Assembly (NCBI GenBank): GCA_017304845.1
Contig: JAFKLL010000016.1
Coordinates: forward strand, 1-64,000
DNA from: Solirubrobacterales bacterium
GTDB lineage: Bacteria; Actinomycetota; Thermoleophilia; Solirubrobacterales; 70-9
Length of the DNA: 64,000 nt
Reading direction: 5' to 3'
Each line of letters starts with the position of its first letter. The first letter of the stretch is position 1. The notes below the pieces were generated by a model. That model did not search any database. It was not told the DNA's origin and was given only the letters and a program-made list of their open reading frames with translations. Below are positions 1 to 8,212 of this stretch, piece after piece. A program made the translations under genes and the position numbers.

Positions 1-2600
1 GAGACGGTCACCGGGTTGGTGCCGGTGGCTCCGAGCCCGGTGTTCTTCAGGTTGATCGTGTACTGACCCTGGCCGCCGACCGCGAAGTCACCCGTGTGGG
101 TGGACGTGACCGACAGTTCGGACTGGACGACGGGACGTTCCGCCGAGACGACGCTCGCCGCGCCGGCCGCCGGGGCTCCGCCACCGCTCACCGACCAGTT
201 GGTGTGGATGGTGTCGGCCGCCGAGCTCGACACGGCGACGGTGATCAACGGGGTCACCGTCGCACCGGCCGCGATCGAGGTCGACGTCTTGCATGTGACC
301 GTCTGCCCGGTCGCGCTGGCCGTGCCCGCCGTGCAGGCGAAGTCACCGGCCGTGGTCGCGGACTTGAACGTCATGCCTCGCGGCAGCTGCCCGGTCAGGG
401 TGATCTCACCCGCGGTCGGTTCGCCACCGGCGTTCTTGACGCCCGGTCGCAGGATCGCGTCCGTGCCGACCACGTAGTTGCCCGTGTCCGAGCCCATGGT
501 GAGCGCGAACGACGGAGCCGAGATCGACGTCACATGCGAGGCGACGAACTTGCCTTCGGATCCGCCGCCGCTGACGCCGGCGAAGTTGATCACCGACGGG
601 TAGGCGTCTTCACCGACCGTGTTGACGTTGACCAGCAGCGTCGGGAGCGAGGCGCCGGCCGCATAGGTGCCGTCGTTCTCGCAGGTGACGTCCTGGCCGG
701 TGGCGGAACAACTCCAGCTCGGATCCGAGCCGTCGGCGTTGACGTAGGTCAGGCCGGCGGGCAGCGTGTCCGTGACGGTGATGGTGCTGCCGTCGGTCGG
801 CTGGGAGCTCTCGTTCTTGATCGTGTACTCGTAGGCGCCGCCGCTGCCGAGGACGATCTTGTCGGCGGGAGCGACGCTCATGGTCAGCGCCGGATTGTCA
901 TCCGGGAACGCCGCGTGGGTCTCCAGACGGAGATCCGTGGCGCCGGTCGGCGCCGGAGTGCCGAGCAGCCCGTTGACCGCGTTGGCGAGCCCGGCGGCAT
1001 CGAGGCCGGCGAGCGCCGTGATCAGCGGGTTGACGTCGTGGCAGGACACGCCCGAGACCGAGACGTCGTTGTTGATGAGGGCGCCGTTGCTGTCCGGCCC
1101 GAAGGGCAGTCCCTCGGTGACCGGCGGCGGATCCAGATCGGGGTCCGGCGGCGTCATCTCGCCCGTGGTGAGCGGGTCGACGTTGGTCTCGCCGGTCTCG
1201 CAGATGCCGACGAGCAGGCCCGGGATGATCGAGGCCAGCTTCATCGTCAACTTGATGTCCGTCTTCATGTTCAGCGTGGCGTCGCCCGTGCCCGGGTCGT
1301 AGCTGCCAGTCCAGGACGAGGTCGGCACGAAGTCGACGTCGACATCGACGTAGACCTTCGAGCCGAGCGCTTCCAGCCCGGCATCCAGGTTCGGGATCGT
1401 GTAGGTCGGGAAGTCGATCCCGCTCTTGTCGATCGAGACGCTGTTGTCACCCGGCTCGTAGGCGCCGGTGAACTCCGGCTTGTTGACCAGCTGGGTGAAG
1501 TCGAGGAACACGTTCGAGTTGTTGAACAGGTTCCTCAGCCGGAAGAACGACCCGGTGTTCCCATCCTGGGTGGCGGGTTCGGTCGGGTTGACCGAGTACC
1601 GGATCAGCTTGGCGTTGGCCGAGTAGATCGGCGTGACGTCGCTGGCGTTGCCGGAGGCCGCGCCGGGGCTGGCCACCGATGCGGTGTTGGTCACCTCGCC
1701 GGGCGCCGCCGGATCGACGTTCACCCCCAGGTGGAGAGTCGGGGCCGAAGCTCCCGACGCGATCACCGCGTCGCTCGAGCAGGTCACGGTCTGACCGGCG
1801 CTCGAGCAGGTCCAGTAGTTGCCTTCGGAGGTGCCGCTGTCATAGCTGAGACTGGCCGGCAGCTCGTCGGTGATGGTCACCGTTCCGGTGGTGGGCTCAG
1901 GGCCCTCGTTGGTCACGTCCAGGTCATAGGTGGCGGGGCTGTTCTGCTTGAACAGGCCCGAGTGGGACTTGGACAGCGCCAAGGCCGGGGCGGGCACCAC
2001 CGCGAACGAGTCGGACCCGCTGGCGTTCTCGCCACCGCCGCCGCTCGAGCTGAGCGTCAGGTTGACCGTGCCGGAGGTGGTCGGCTTGACCCGCAGGGTC
2101 ACGTCGATCTCCGGGCTGGTCACACCGGGCGCCAGCGTCGCGGACTGGTTGGCGTAACAGATCAGCTGGGTGGCTCCCAGGTTGATCATCGAGCACCCGT
2201 CCGGGAACAGCGGATTGCCGGTCCAGAACGGATCGCCCCCGGTGTCGAAGCCGACGACCTCGAGAGTCTCGGGTATCTCCATCGACAGTCCGAGCGCGTC
2301 GGTCGGCGTGGCGCCGGTCGTGGTCGCCGCGTCGCCGGTGTTCTCCATCGACAGCGTCTCGACGAAGGTCTCGCCGGTCTTCAGATCCCCCGCAGGTGTA
2401 TGCGAGATGCGCGGTGTCGTCACCGCTGCCGCCGAAGCGAACGACGGCGAGATCATCACCATCGACGCGACGAATGCGACGGCGAACGCCACCGAGATCC
2501 ATGTGAACCGACGCGGTCCTCGTTGCCCGGGAGAGCGTCCCGGAACTGGTTCGGTCGTCGAGCCCGCAGGCGACGACCCCATCAAAGCGTGAGCTAGCAC
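1..2600 (-). CDS. Secreted DUF11-repeat surface protein, 3' part outside window
   Basis: The minus-strand frame opens at a GTG at 2600 with a strong GGAGGGG six bases upstream and stays open to the window edge, so at least 865 residues are visible and the C-terminus is missing. An in-frame ATG lies six codons in. The N-terminus has an arginine-rich stretch, a hydrophobic segment (ISVAFAVAFVASMVM) and an ASA-type signal-peptidase site. After it come several DUF11/conserved-repeat modules with the typical 'YTINLKNTG', 'TVTITDELPASLSY' and 'TCSSAGQTVTCSS' phrases. A central segment without that repeat pattern lies around residues 290-540. DUF11 modules are beta-sandwiches of bacterial surface proteins, so an extracellular structural or adhesive role is inferred. 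No catalytic motif is seen. Confidence 0.85.
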   Translation of the reverse strand, partial: MLAHALMGSSPAGSTTEPVPGRSPGQRGPRRFTWISVAFAVAFVASMVMISPSFASAAAVTTPRISHTPAGDLKTGETFVETLSMENTGDAATTTGATPTDALGLSMEIPETLEVVGFDTGGDPFWTGNPLFPDGCSMINLGATQLICYANQSATLAPGVTSPEIDVTLRVKPTTSGTVNLTLSSSGGGGENASGSDSFAVVPAPALALSKSHSGLFKQNSPATYDLDVTNEGPEPTTGTVTITDELPASLSYDSGTSEGNYWTCSSAGQTVTCSSDAVIASGASAPTLHLGVNVDPAAPGEVTNTASVASPGAASGNASDVTPIYSANAKLIRYSVNPTEPATQDGNTGSFFRLRNLFNNSNVFLDFTQLVNKPEFTGAYEPGDNSVSIDKSGIDFPTYTIPNLDAGLEALGSKVYVDVDVDFVPTSSWTGSYDPGTGDATLNMKTDIKLTMKLASIIPGLLVGICETGETNVDPLTTGEMTPPDPDLDPPPVTEGLPFGPDSNGALINNDVSVSGVSCHDVNPLITALAGLDAAGLANAVNGLLGTPAPTGATDLRLETHAAFPDDNPALTMSVAPADKIVLGSGGAYEYTIKNESSQPTDGSTITVTDTLPAGLTYVNADGSDPSWSCSATGQDVTCENDGTYAAGASLPTLLVNVNTVGEDAYPSVINFAGVSGGGSEGKFVASHVTSISAPSFALTMGSDTGNYVVGTDAILRPGVKNAGGEPTAGEITLTGQLPRGMTFKSATTAGDFACTAGTASATGQTVTCKTSTSIAAGATVTPLITVAVSSSAADTIHTNWSVSGGGAPAAGAASVVSAERPVVQSELSVTSTHTGDFAVGGQGQYTINLKNTGLGATGTNPVTV

Positions 2601-2643
2601 GTATATCCCCTCCTCTGGGAATTCCCCTGAATAACCTCGTTCC

Positions 2644-2659
2644 CGAACGTATCATGTAC
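2644..2659 (-). promoter_or_regulatory. 16-bp promoter element shared by two surface-protein genes
   Basis: On the minus strand this reads GTACATGATACGTTCG. The same 16-mer with one change (C for T at base 5 of the plus-strand reading) lies at 4568-4583 upstream of the next surface-protein gene. It sits about 45 bases before the GTG at 2600. TACGTT inside it could be a -10 hexamer. Confidence 0.45.
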
Positions 2660-2672
2660 TCGCATATCTGTG

Positions 2673-2691
2673 GTGTAACTCGGTGTTACAC
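2673..2691. promoter_or_regulatory. Perfect 7-5-7 inverted repeat, operator candidate
   Basis: GTGTAAC-N5-GTTACAC is a perfect inverted repeat just upstream of the shared promoter element of the DUF11-protein gene. Its size and position suit a dimeric regulator, but no regulator gene is adjacent. Confidence 0.4.
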
Positions 2692-2718
2692 GACTAGAAA
2701 ATGTCCCATTATTAAGCC

Positions 2719-2764
2719 AAAAAAGGCGCTTTTCCCCGATATAGGGGGAGAAAGCGCCTTTTTC
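2719..2764. terminator. Bidirectional rho-independent terminator
   Basis: A long stem pairs AAAAAGGCGCTTT with AAAGCGCCTTTTT. A short CCCC/GGGG inner stem sits around a GATATA loop. It is flanked by A and T runs, so it can stop transcription either way. It lies after the Ig-like protein gene and upstream of the DUF11-protein promoter. Confidence 0.85.
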
Positions 2765-2812
2765 GAGACGGCGACGTTTTCAGAGGACGACGCCGCTTTT
2801 GGAGCGAGGTGG

Positions 2813-4507
2813 CTAGCGGCGGATCCTCACCGTCGCGTTGCCGCTCTTGGCCTTGAGTCCGGGGCCGGTCGCCTTGACCGTGACCCGGTAGGCCCGGCCC
2901 ACTCTCGCCTTACGGGTGGCCTTGACCTTGAGCACGATCCGGGCGGTCTTGCCGGGGGCGAGGCGGGCGATCGTCCGGCACTTGGCGCCGACCGTCTTGA
3001 GCTGCTTCGGCGCCTTCACGCAGAGCTTGACCCGGCGGGCGATGCCGTCGCCGCCGTTCTTGACGGCGACCTTGAAGACCGCGGTCCTGCCCCGCTTCAC
3101 CTTCTTCACCCGGGGCGTGAGCTTGACGCTGGCGATCCGGCCGAGGCAGCCGGGCTGACCCGGGTCCTCGGCGCAGGTCGGGGTCGGCGCGCCGACCTTC
3201 CAGGCCGCCGATGCGACCGGCCCGTCCCCCGCCGCGTTCTCGGCCCGAACCTCGAACCCGTGGTCGCCGACCGTCAGGCCGGTGTAGCTCACCGATCCGG
3301 AGTCGCAGGCGGACCAGGCGCCGGAGTCGAGCCGGCATTCGAAGCCGTCCACCGGCTGCGACTCGCCGCTGCCCTTCTCGAAGGCGAAGGCGGCGGTCGT
3401 CTCGGTGGTCTCGGCCGGCGGTCCGCTGGTGATCTTCGGCGCGGCGGATGGCGGCGCCAGGGAGCTCTCGATCGCCCAGGACTGGTCGGTGACCGGACCG
3501 GGGCCGACGTCGTTCACCGCCCGCACCTCGAACTCGTGCTGACCGGCCGCCAGCCCCGTGTACGAGGCCGAGCCGGAGGTCCCGCTGCCGCAGGCCTGCC
3601 AGTCGGCGCTCGAGCTGCTGTCCAGCCGGCACTGGAACCCGGTGACGGGTTCGGTCTCGCCGGCTCCCTGACCGAACTCGAAGGTCGCGTCGGTGGACGT
3701 GGTCGGGTTGTCGGGCCCGGCGGTGATCGCCGGTTGGGCGGTGGGCGGCAGCTGCACGGGGCCCGCCGACGGGGTCGCCGTGCCGCTCAGCCAGATGCCG
3801 CCGGGACCGCCGATCAGGCCGTCGACCTGGGGGCAGACGAGATCCGGGGCGGTTCCGCCATCCGGGACCGAGGCCGGGAGCCCGGACGGCCACTCGGCGA
3901 CGGCGGCGCCCTGCCAACCGCCGTCCGGGTCGAAGGGCGCGGCGTCGTAGTCATGGGCCGGATGGGGCGGGTCGGCGTCGGGGACGCCGGGATCTTCGAG
4001 CGTGCCGGTGGTGCTGAGACCGAAGGTGAACCCGGAGACCTTGCAGATGCCGAGCGGCTCGCCCGTGCTGCCCGCGGTGCTGACCGAGATCCGGGCCTGG
4101 GTCGGGATGCTGAAGCTGGCCGCGCCGGTGTCGCGGTCGAAGGTTCCGGTGATCGTCCCGGTCGCGGAGATCTCGATGGTCGCGTCGACGGTGAGCGGCC
4201 CGGCCTGGAGATCCTCGATCACCTTGGTCGGGAAGATGAACCCGGACGGAGGCGTCGAGACGGCCCCCGCGTCGGTGAGCGTCGCGTTCAGCTTCGCCGG
4301 CGGATCCGGCGGCACGTTGCCGGGGTCGATCACCTTGACCCCGGTGGTCGACCCCAGGTTGATCACGCCCGTGTCGAGCGAGACCGAAAGGGAGCCGTCA
4401 TCGGCCCTGGCCGACGCGGCCCCCAGGGCCAGACATGCCGCAACGGCGGCCAGACCGGCGAACAAGGCCGCCCAGCCGACTCGCGTCCTCAACTGCAATG
4501 CACTCAT
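2813..4507 (-). CDS. Secreted Ig/fibronectin-like repeat protein with basic CARDB-like C-terminus
   Basis: This 564-residue protein starts at an ATG with GGAGG seven bases upstream and has a Sec signal peptide ending near ASARA (residues 1-35). Residues 36-250 form an unrecognised domain. Two related modules of about 90 residues follow, each with 'FECRLDS..W..C.SG..SYTGL..G.H.FEVRA', as in cysteine-containing Ig-like repeats of actinobacterial surface proteins. The last 110 residues are a lysine/arginine-rich beta domain resembling CARDB. A similar domain ends the FG-GAP protein at 8213-9997. No enzyme motif is present; a cell-surface or matrix role is inferred. Confidence 0.75.
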   Translation of the reverse strand: MSALQLRTRVGWAALFAGLAAVAACLALGAASARADDGSLSVSLDTGVINLGSTTGVKVIDPGNVPPDPPAKLNATLTDAGAVSTPPSGFIFPTKVIEDLQAGPLTVDATIEISATGTITGTFDRDTGAASFSIPTQARISVSTAGSTGEPLGICKVSGFTFGLSTTGTLEDPGVPDADPPHPAHDYDAAPFDPDGGWQGAAVAEWPSGLPASVPDGGTAPDLVCPQVDGLIGGPGGIWLSGTATPSAGPVQLPPTAQPAITAGPDNPTTSTDATFEFGQGAGETEPVTGFQCRLDSSSSADWQACGSGTSGSASYTGLAAGQHEFEVRAVNDVGPGPVTDQSWAIESSLAPPSAAPKITSGPPAETTETTAAFAFEKGSGESQPVDGFECRLDSGAWSACDSGSVSYTGLTVGDHGFEVRAENAAGDGPVASAAWKVGAPTPTCAEDPGQPGCLGRIASVKLTPRVKKVKRGRTAVFKVAVKNGGDGIARRVKLCVKAPKQLKTVGAKCRTIARLAPGKTARIVLKVKATRKARVGRAYRVTVKATGPGLKAKSGNATVRIRR

Positions 4508-4567
4508 CGAAAAACCTCCACTCTCGGGTCCCTGCTTCCCTCACATCTCCGCGAACACGCGGTGACA

Positions 4568-4583
4568 CGAACGTATCACGTAC
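4568..4583 (-). promoter_or_regulatory. Second copy of the 16-bp surface-gene promoter element
   Basis: Minus-strand GTACGTGATACGTTCG matches the copy at 2644-2659 at 15 of 16 bases and lies about 60 bases before the ATG at 4507. A GCGA tetranucleotide is also conserved just upstream. Confidence 0.45.
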
Positions 4584-4644
4584 GTCGCTGTACGCAAAAA
4601 TCACGAGTGGATCAGGCGGTGCAGAAACCGGCGCAAAGCCTGAT

Positions 4645-5622
4645 TCAGCCTGGGTTCACGGGCGGCAACAACAGCTCGGAGAAGATCGCCCGGTGGTCGG
4701 TTCCGGCGACCCGTTCGACGTCGTACTCGGCGACCGAGATCCCCCGCTCGGCGAGCACGTGGTCGATGGTCACCGGCGGCGGCCACTCGAGCCGGGACGG
4801 CCACGTGGTGACCAGTCCGCTGCCGTAGACCTCGGCCGCGTCGCGGTAGCCGGTGTCGATCAGATCACGCAGCTTGGCGTGGTCCAGGGTCGCGTTGAAA
4901 TCCCCGGCCAGGACGAGCGGCAGGTCGGTGGTGCCGGCGGCCGGCATCGTGTCGTACTCGTCGGCCCACTGGCCGGTGTTGGAGGGCGTCGTCGGCGCCA
5001 TCGGATGCACCGAATCGAGCTCGATCGGGAGCGCCCCGGGCACGACCACCCCGGCCCGCGGCTGGTTGAACTCGCCCTCGAGCCGACCGAGGTCTCGCAA
5101 CGGCCAGCGCGAGTAGATGCCTCCGCCCGATGCCTGCGGCGCGGGGAGCAGGACCCGGTGCGGGTAGAGGACCGAGAACCCGGCGTGGTCCAGCTTCGCC
5201 ACCGCCTCGGGGGTGATCTCCTGCACCGCGACCAGGTCGGCGTCGCGGACCCGGGCCAGCTCCGCCACCTCGTCGGCATGCGCGTATCCCCTGCCGAGGT
5301 TCAGCGAGAGGATCCGCACCGGCTGCCCGCCGGGCACCTCCTCCGGCCCGCCGATCTCACGCGGCAGCACCGCCAGGGCCAAGGCGAGGACGCCGATCAG
5401 CAGGAACCCGGCCGCCAGCCAACGCCGGCAGAGGACCACGAACAGCAAGGCGAACATCGAGAGCACCAGGACGTACGGCGTGTACGCCATGAGCTGAACC
5501 AGCGGGAACCCCCGTTCCCAACCGGCGATCCGCGCCATCGCCCAGAGCAGAAAGGCCGCCGCCAGAAACCAGCAGATCCCACTGACCCATTCCCTGCGCC
5601 CCGGTCGCGTCGACGATCCCAA
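4645..5622 (-). CDS. Membrane-anchored endonuclease/exonuclease/phosphatase family protein
   Basis: This 325-residue protein has three hydrophobic segments in residues 14-90, then an endonuclease/exonuclease/phosphatase domain. The usual metal-site signatures are present in order: LNLGRG (Asn), AVQEIT (Glu), LAGDFNA (Asp/Asn), a DHVL motif and a terminal GTDHR. The domain should lie outside the membrane if the N-terminus is inside. The substrate (DNA, phospholipid or sugar phosphate) cannot be told. The start is TTG; a GATAAT hexamer six bases upstream and no Shine-Dalgarno suggest a leaderless transcript. A second, signal-peptide-type EEP protein lies at 30865-32037. Confidence 0.85.
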   Translation of the reverse strand: MGSSTRPGRREWVSGICWFLAAAFLLWAMARIAGWERGFPLVQLMAYTPYVLVLSMFALLFVVLCRRWLAAGFLLIGVLALALAVLPREIGGPEEVPGGQPVRILSLNLGRGYAHADEVAELARVRDADLVAVQEITPEAVAKLDHAGFSVLYPHRVLLPAPQASGGGIYSRWPLRDLGRLEGEFNQPRAGVVVPGALPIELDSVHPMAPTTPSNTGQWADEYDTMPAAGTTDLPLVLAGDFNATLDHAKLRDLIDTGYRDAAEVYGSGLVTTWPSRLEWPPPVTIDHVLAERGISVAEYDVERVAGTDHRAIFSELLLPPVNPG

Positions 5623-5628
5623 GCAAGG

Positions 5629-5634
5629 ATTATC
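5629..5634 (-). promoter_or_regulatory. -10 hexamer GATAAT, leaderless start
   Basis: GATAAT on the minus strand ends six bases before the TTG at 5622. At that spacing the transcript would begin at or next to the start codon. Confidence 0.5.
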
Positions 5635-5676
5635 GACGATCCCCGGAGCCGGGCCTACCCTTCCCCGATCCCGGTT

Positions 5677-8112
5677 CTATGAGTCCGGGAAGATCGGATT
5701 GCCGTAGAGGATGGTCTCGCAGTCGACGGTGTAGTCAGTGCCATTGGCCGCGTAGTCGATTATCGCGATGTCGCTGTCCGTGGTCTGTCCGCAATCGAGG
5801 TTGTCGTTGTCGGCGGAGTTGGCGATTATCCGGTCGTCGTTCTGGTACGACCTCAACTGGTCCGTGGAGGCGCGGCCGATTAGTTGGTTCTGGGCCGAAT
5901 CGCCGCGCAGCACGTCCGAGTGTCGCGAGCCTTCGAGATCCTCGAACCCGCTGAACGTGTTCGCCGGGCCTTCCCCGCTGCAGCTCGCCGCACCGCCCAC
6001 GTTCTTGCCGATCACCGAGGTGGAGATGCTGGCGAAGACACCGTAGGTCGCGCCGGCCGTCAGGTCGGTGCGGTACTGGACCCAGGACGTGCTGTCGATG
6101 TCGGCGCCACCGCCGATGCTGTCGCCCTCGCAGACCGAGTTCGACTCGACGAGATCGTCGCCCTCGTTGCCCCAGAGTGTGTCCTGACCCGCGGTGTTGA
6201 CCATGCCGTCGTCACCCGCGGAGGCCGAGATGGTGTCGGCGCCGCTCCCGTCATGCAGGAAGTCGTCGGTGAGGAGACCGCCGGTCAGGGTGTCGTTGCC
6301 CTGGCCGCCGAAGAAGAACGGGCTCGTCATCTTGAACACGCTGTAGATGGCGAGAACGTCGTTCGAGCCGAAGCCGGCCAGCGACAGCGTGACCGCGTTC
6401 GTGCTCGGCGAGCAGATCACCTGGGTCGCCGAGTACGTGCATCCCGGGGTCTGGTCCTCGGGCAGGGTCGAGAACTGGCCCTTGGTGGACGACGCCCCGG
6501 TCGTGAAGTAGTAGGACGGTGGTCCGGTGCCGTCGGGCACCTGCGTGACGTTGACCTCGTCTTCTCCGTTGCGCGTGAACCAGTCCGTGGTCGACCCGGC
6601 CATGTAGAGCTGCGACCGCTCTTGGCCGGCCCAGCCCTGCGTGGTCATCCCGACGCTGATCTTGGTGGTGTCGCGGACGCCGACCCAGTTCGATGGCTTC
6701 GTCTCACAGAGCGCGACCACGGTGGATCCTCCGCAATAGTCCTCGCCCGCCCCGCCGTGGATCCAGCTGCCGGCCGGAGCGACGAGGTTGTCCCCGCCCG
6801 CATCGCCCAGGAGTACGTCCGTCCCGGAGCCGCCGCCTCCGTTGATCACGTCGGAGCCGCCGCCTCCCTCGAGGACGTTCGGTCCGGTGTCGCCGACGAT
6901 GTAGTCGGCGAACGGAGTGCCCACCACATGCTCGAAGTCCGAGAAGACGGTGCCCGGGCCGCTCCCGACCGCGGCGGGATCGTTTCCGCCGCCGCCTCCG
7001 ACGACCGAGCCGTTGTTGGCCACTCCGGATGCGAGGTTCACGTAGACGCCGCGCTCGGGCGAGTTGACCGGCGGGAAGTTCGGGTACGCGCTCATGCTCA
7101 TGCTGGGGAAGCCGTCGGTGCCCCCGGACGCGTAGCTCAGGACGTCGGTTCCGCCCGCGTCTCTCATCCTGTCTCCGGTCGCGTCTCCCTGGAGGATGTC
7201 GTCGCCGGGGCCGCCTTCCATCGTGTCGGCGCCGAAGCCTCCGAGCAGGTAGTCGTTGCCGTCGTTGCCATACATCTCGTCGTCTTCGATGCCGCCGTAG
7301 AGCAGGTCGTCTCCGAGACGGCCGTAGATGCGGTCGGTCCCGCGCCCGCCGTAGAGGATGTCGTTGCCGTCGGTCCCGTAGATCGGATCGTTGCCCCACT
7401 CCCGGCTCATGGTCACCGTCCCCGCGCCGGCGCCGGCATCCAGTTTCTGGGCATGCCGCCTGGTCGCGTCTTCGTATGCCTTGACCTCACGGTTCAGCGA
7501 CTCGATCTCGGCCGCCTGCTCGTCATTCTGAACTCGGTCCGCGCCAGGAGTGCCGATGACCTCCTGCACGAGAGGGTTGCTCTCGATTGCTTCTCGCCTG
7601 AGTTCGAGGTCCGGCTTGGCGGGCCGCTCAGCAGCTTCGGCCGCCTTCCGCAGCTGCTCGTCGACGGCCTGCAGGAACGCGGATGCCTCGTCCTCCGGAA
7701 GGGACGAAGCCGCGAGCCCGACCTGCTTCTCGGCGCCGGCGGGCAACTCACCGGGGGTCGAGGGCTCCCCGGCATCGACGACGTCGTTCCCGGCTCCGCC
7801 CATCAAGATCGCGCTGAAGCTGTTGCCCACGATGTAGTCCCAGCCCGTCCCGCCGTTGACGATCACGGTGTTCGGGGATCCGATGATCACATCGTCGCCA
7901 TCGCCGCCGTCGATCGAAGTCGTCTCCTCGGCGGCGACGATCACATCCGAGCATTCCGAGCCCGTGATCTGCCCGGACCCGTCGCTTTCGGCGATGACCC
8001 CGCCGAAGCAGGGCTCCTGCGACGAAGCGGCGACCGCGGAGGGCGCGGCGACCACCGCTCCCCAGACCAAGACGACCAGAGCTGACAGGGCAACGACGAG
8101 ACGCTTGGACAA
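5677..8112 (-). CDS. Secreted RTX-type calcium-binding repeat protein
   Basis: The protein has 811 residues. The start is TTG at 8112, chosen because AAGGAGGAA lies six bases upstream and the resulting N-terminus (SKRLVVALSALVVLVWGAVVAAPSAVA) is a good Sec signal peptide. Several blocks of glycine/aspartate nonapeptides (GGxGxDxhx) occur near residues 70-115, 240-310 and 405-455, with degenerate copies near 600-790. These form calcium-binding beta-rolls in RTX proteins. Residues 140-230 are charged and helical. No protease or lipase motif was found. Unlike Gram-negative RTX toxins it has a Sec signal peptide, and no type I secretion genes are adjacent. A structural or calcium-dependent surface role is inferred. 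Confidence 0.85.
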   Translation of the reverse strand: MSKRLVVALSALVVLVWGAVVAAPSAVAASSQEPCFGGVIAESDGSGQITGSECSDVIVAAEETTSIDGGDGDDVIIGSPNTVIVNGGTGWDYIVGNSFSAILMGGAGNDVVDAGEPSTPGELPAGAEKQVGLAASSLPEDEASAFLQAVDEQLRKAAEAAERPAKPDLELRREAIESNPLVQEVIGTPGADRVQNDEQAAEIESLNREVKAYEDATRRHAQKLDAGAGAGTVTMSREWGNDPIYGTDGNDILYGGRGTDRIYGRLGDDLLYGGIEDDEMYGNDGNDYLLGGFGADTMEGGPGDDILQGDATGDRMRDAGGTDVLSYASGGTDGFPSMSMSAYPNFPPVNSPERGVYVNLASGVANNGSVVGGGGGNDPAAVGSGPGTVFSDFEHVVGTPFADYIVGDTGPNVLEGGGGSDVINGGGGSGTDVLLGDAGGDNLVAPAGSWIHGGAGEDYCGGSTVVALCETKPSNWVGVRDTTKISVGMTTQGWAGQERSQLYMAGSTTDWFTRNGEDEVNVTQVPDGTGPPSYYFTTGASSTKGQFSTLPEDQTPGCTYSATQVICSPSTNAVTLSLAGFGSNDVLAIYSVFKMTSPFFFGGQGNDTLTGGLLTDDFLHDGSGADTISASAGDDGMVNTAGQDTLWGNEGDDLVESNSVCEGDSIGGGADIDSTSWVQYRTDLTAGATYGVFASISTSVIGKNVGGAASCSGEGPANTFSGFEDLEGSRHSDVLRGDSAQNQLIGRASTDQLRSYQNDDRIIANSADNDNLDCGQTTDSDIAIIDYAANGTDYTVDCETILYGNPIFPDS

Positions 8113-8212
8113 GACATTCCTCCTTGAATGAGCGACTGGATCGCTCTCGGGACGCTGTTTCTCGACGCTAGCACAGCCGAAAAAGATTGTCCAAACGCTA
8201 AGGAGATCTAGT

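Noticed and set aside
96..2597. An open frame of 833 codons on the plus strand
   Set aside because: It runs opposite the DUF11-repeat gene and has Arg/Gly/Asp/Val-rich composition typical of the antisense of GC-rich codons. The minus-strand frame has a signal peptide, ribosome site and recognisable repeats.
4645..5622. The membrane EEP protein as the phosphatidylinositol-phosphate phosphatase
   Set aside because: The fold would allow it, but the gene is 17 kb from the inositol-lipid genes and lies among surface-protein genes. Context does not support it.
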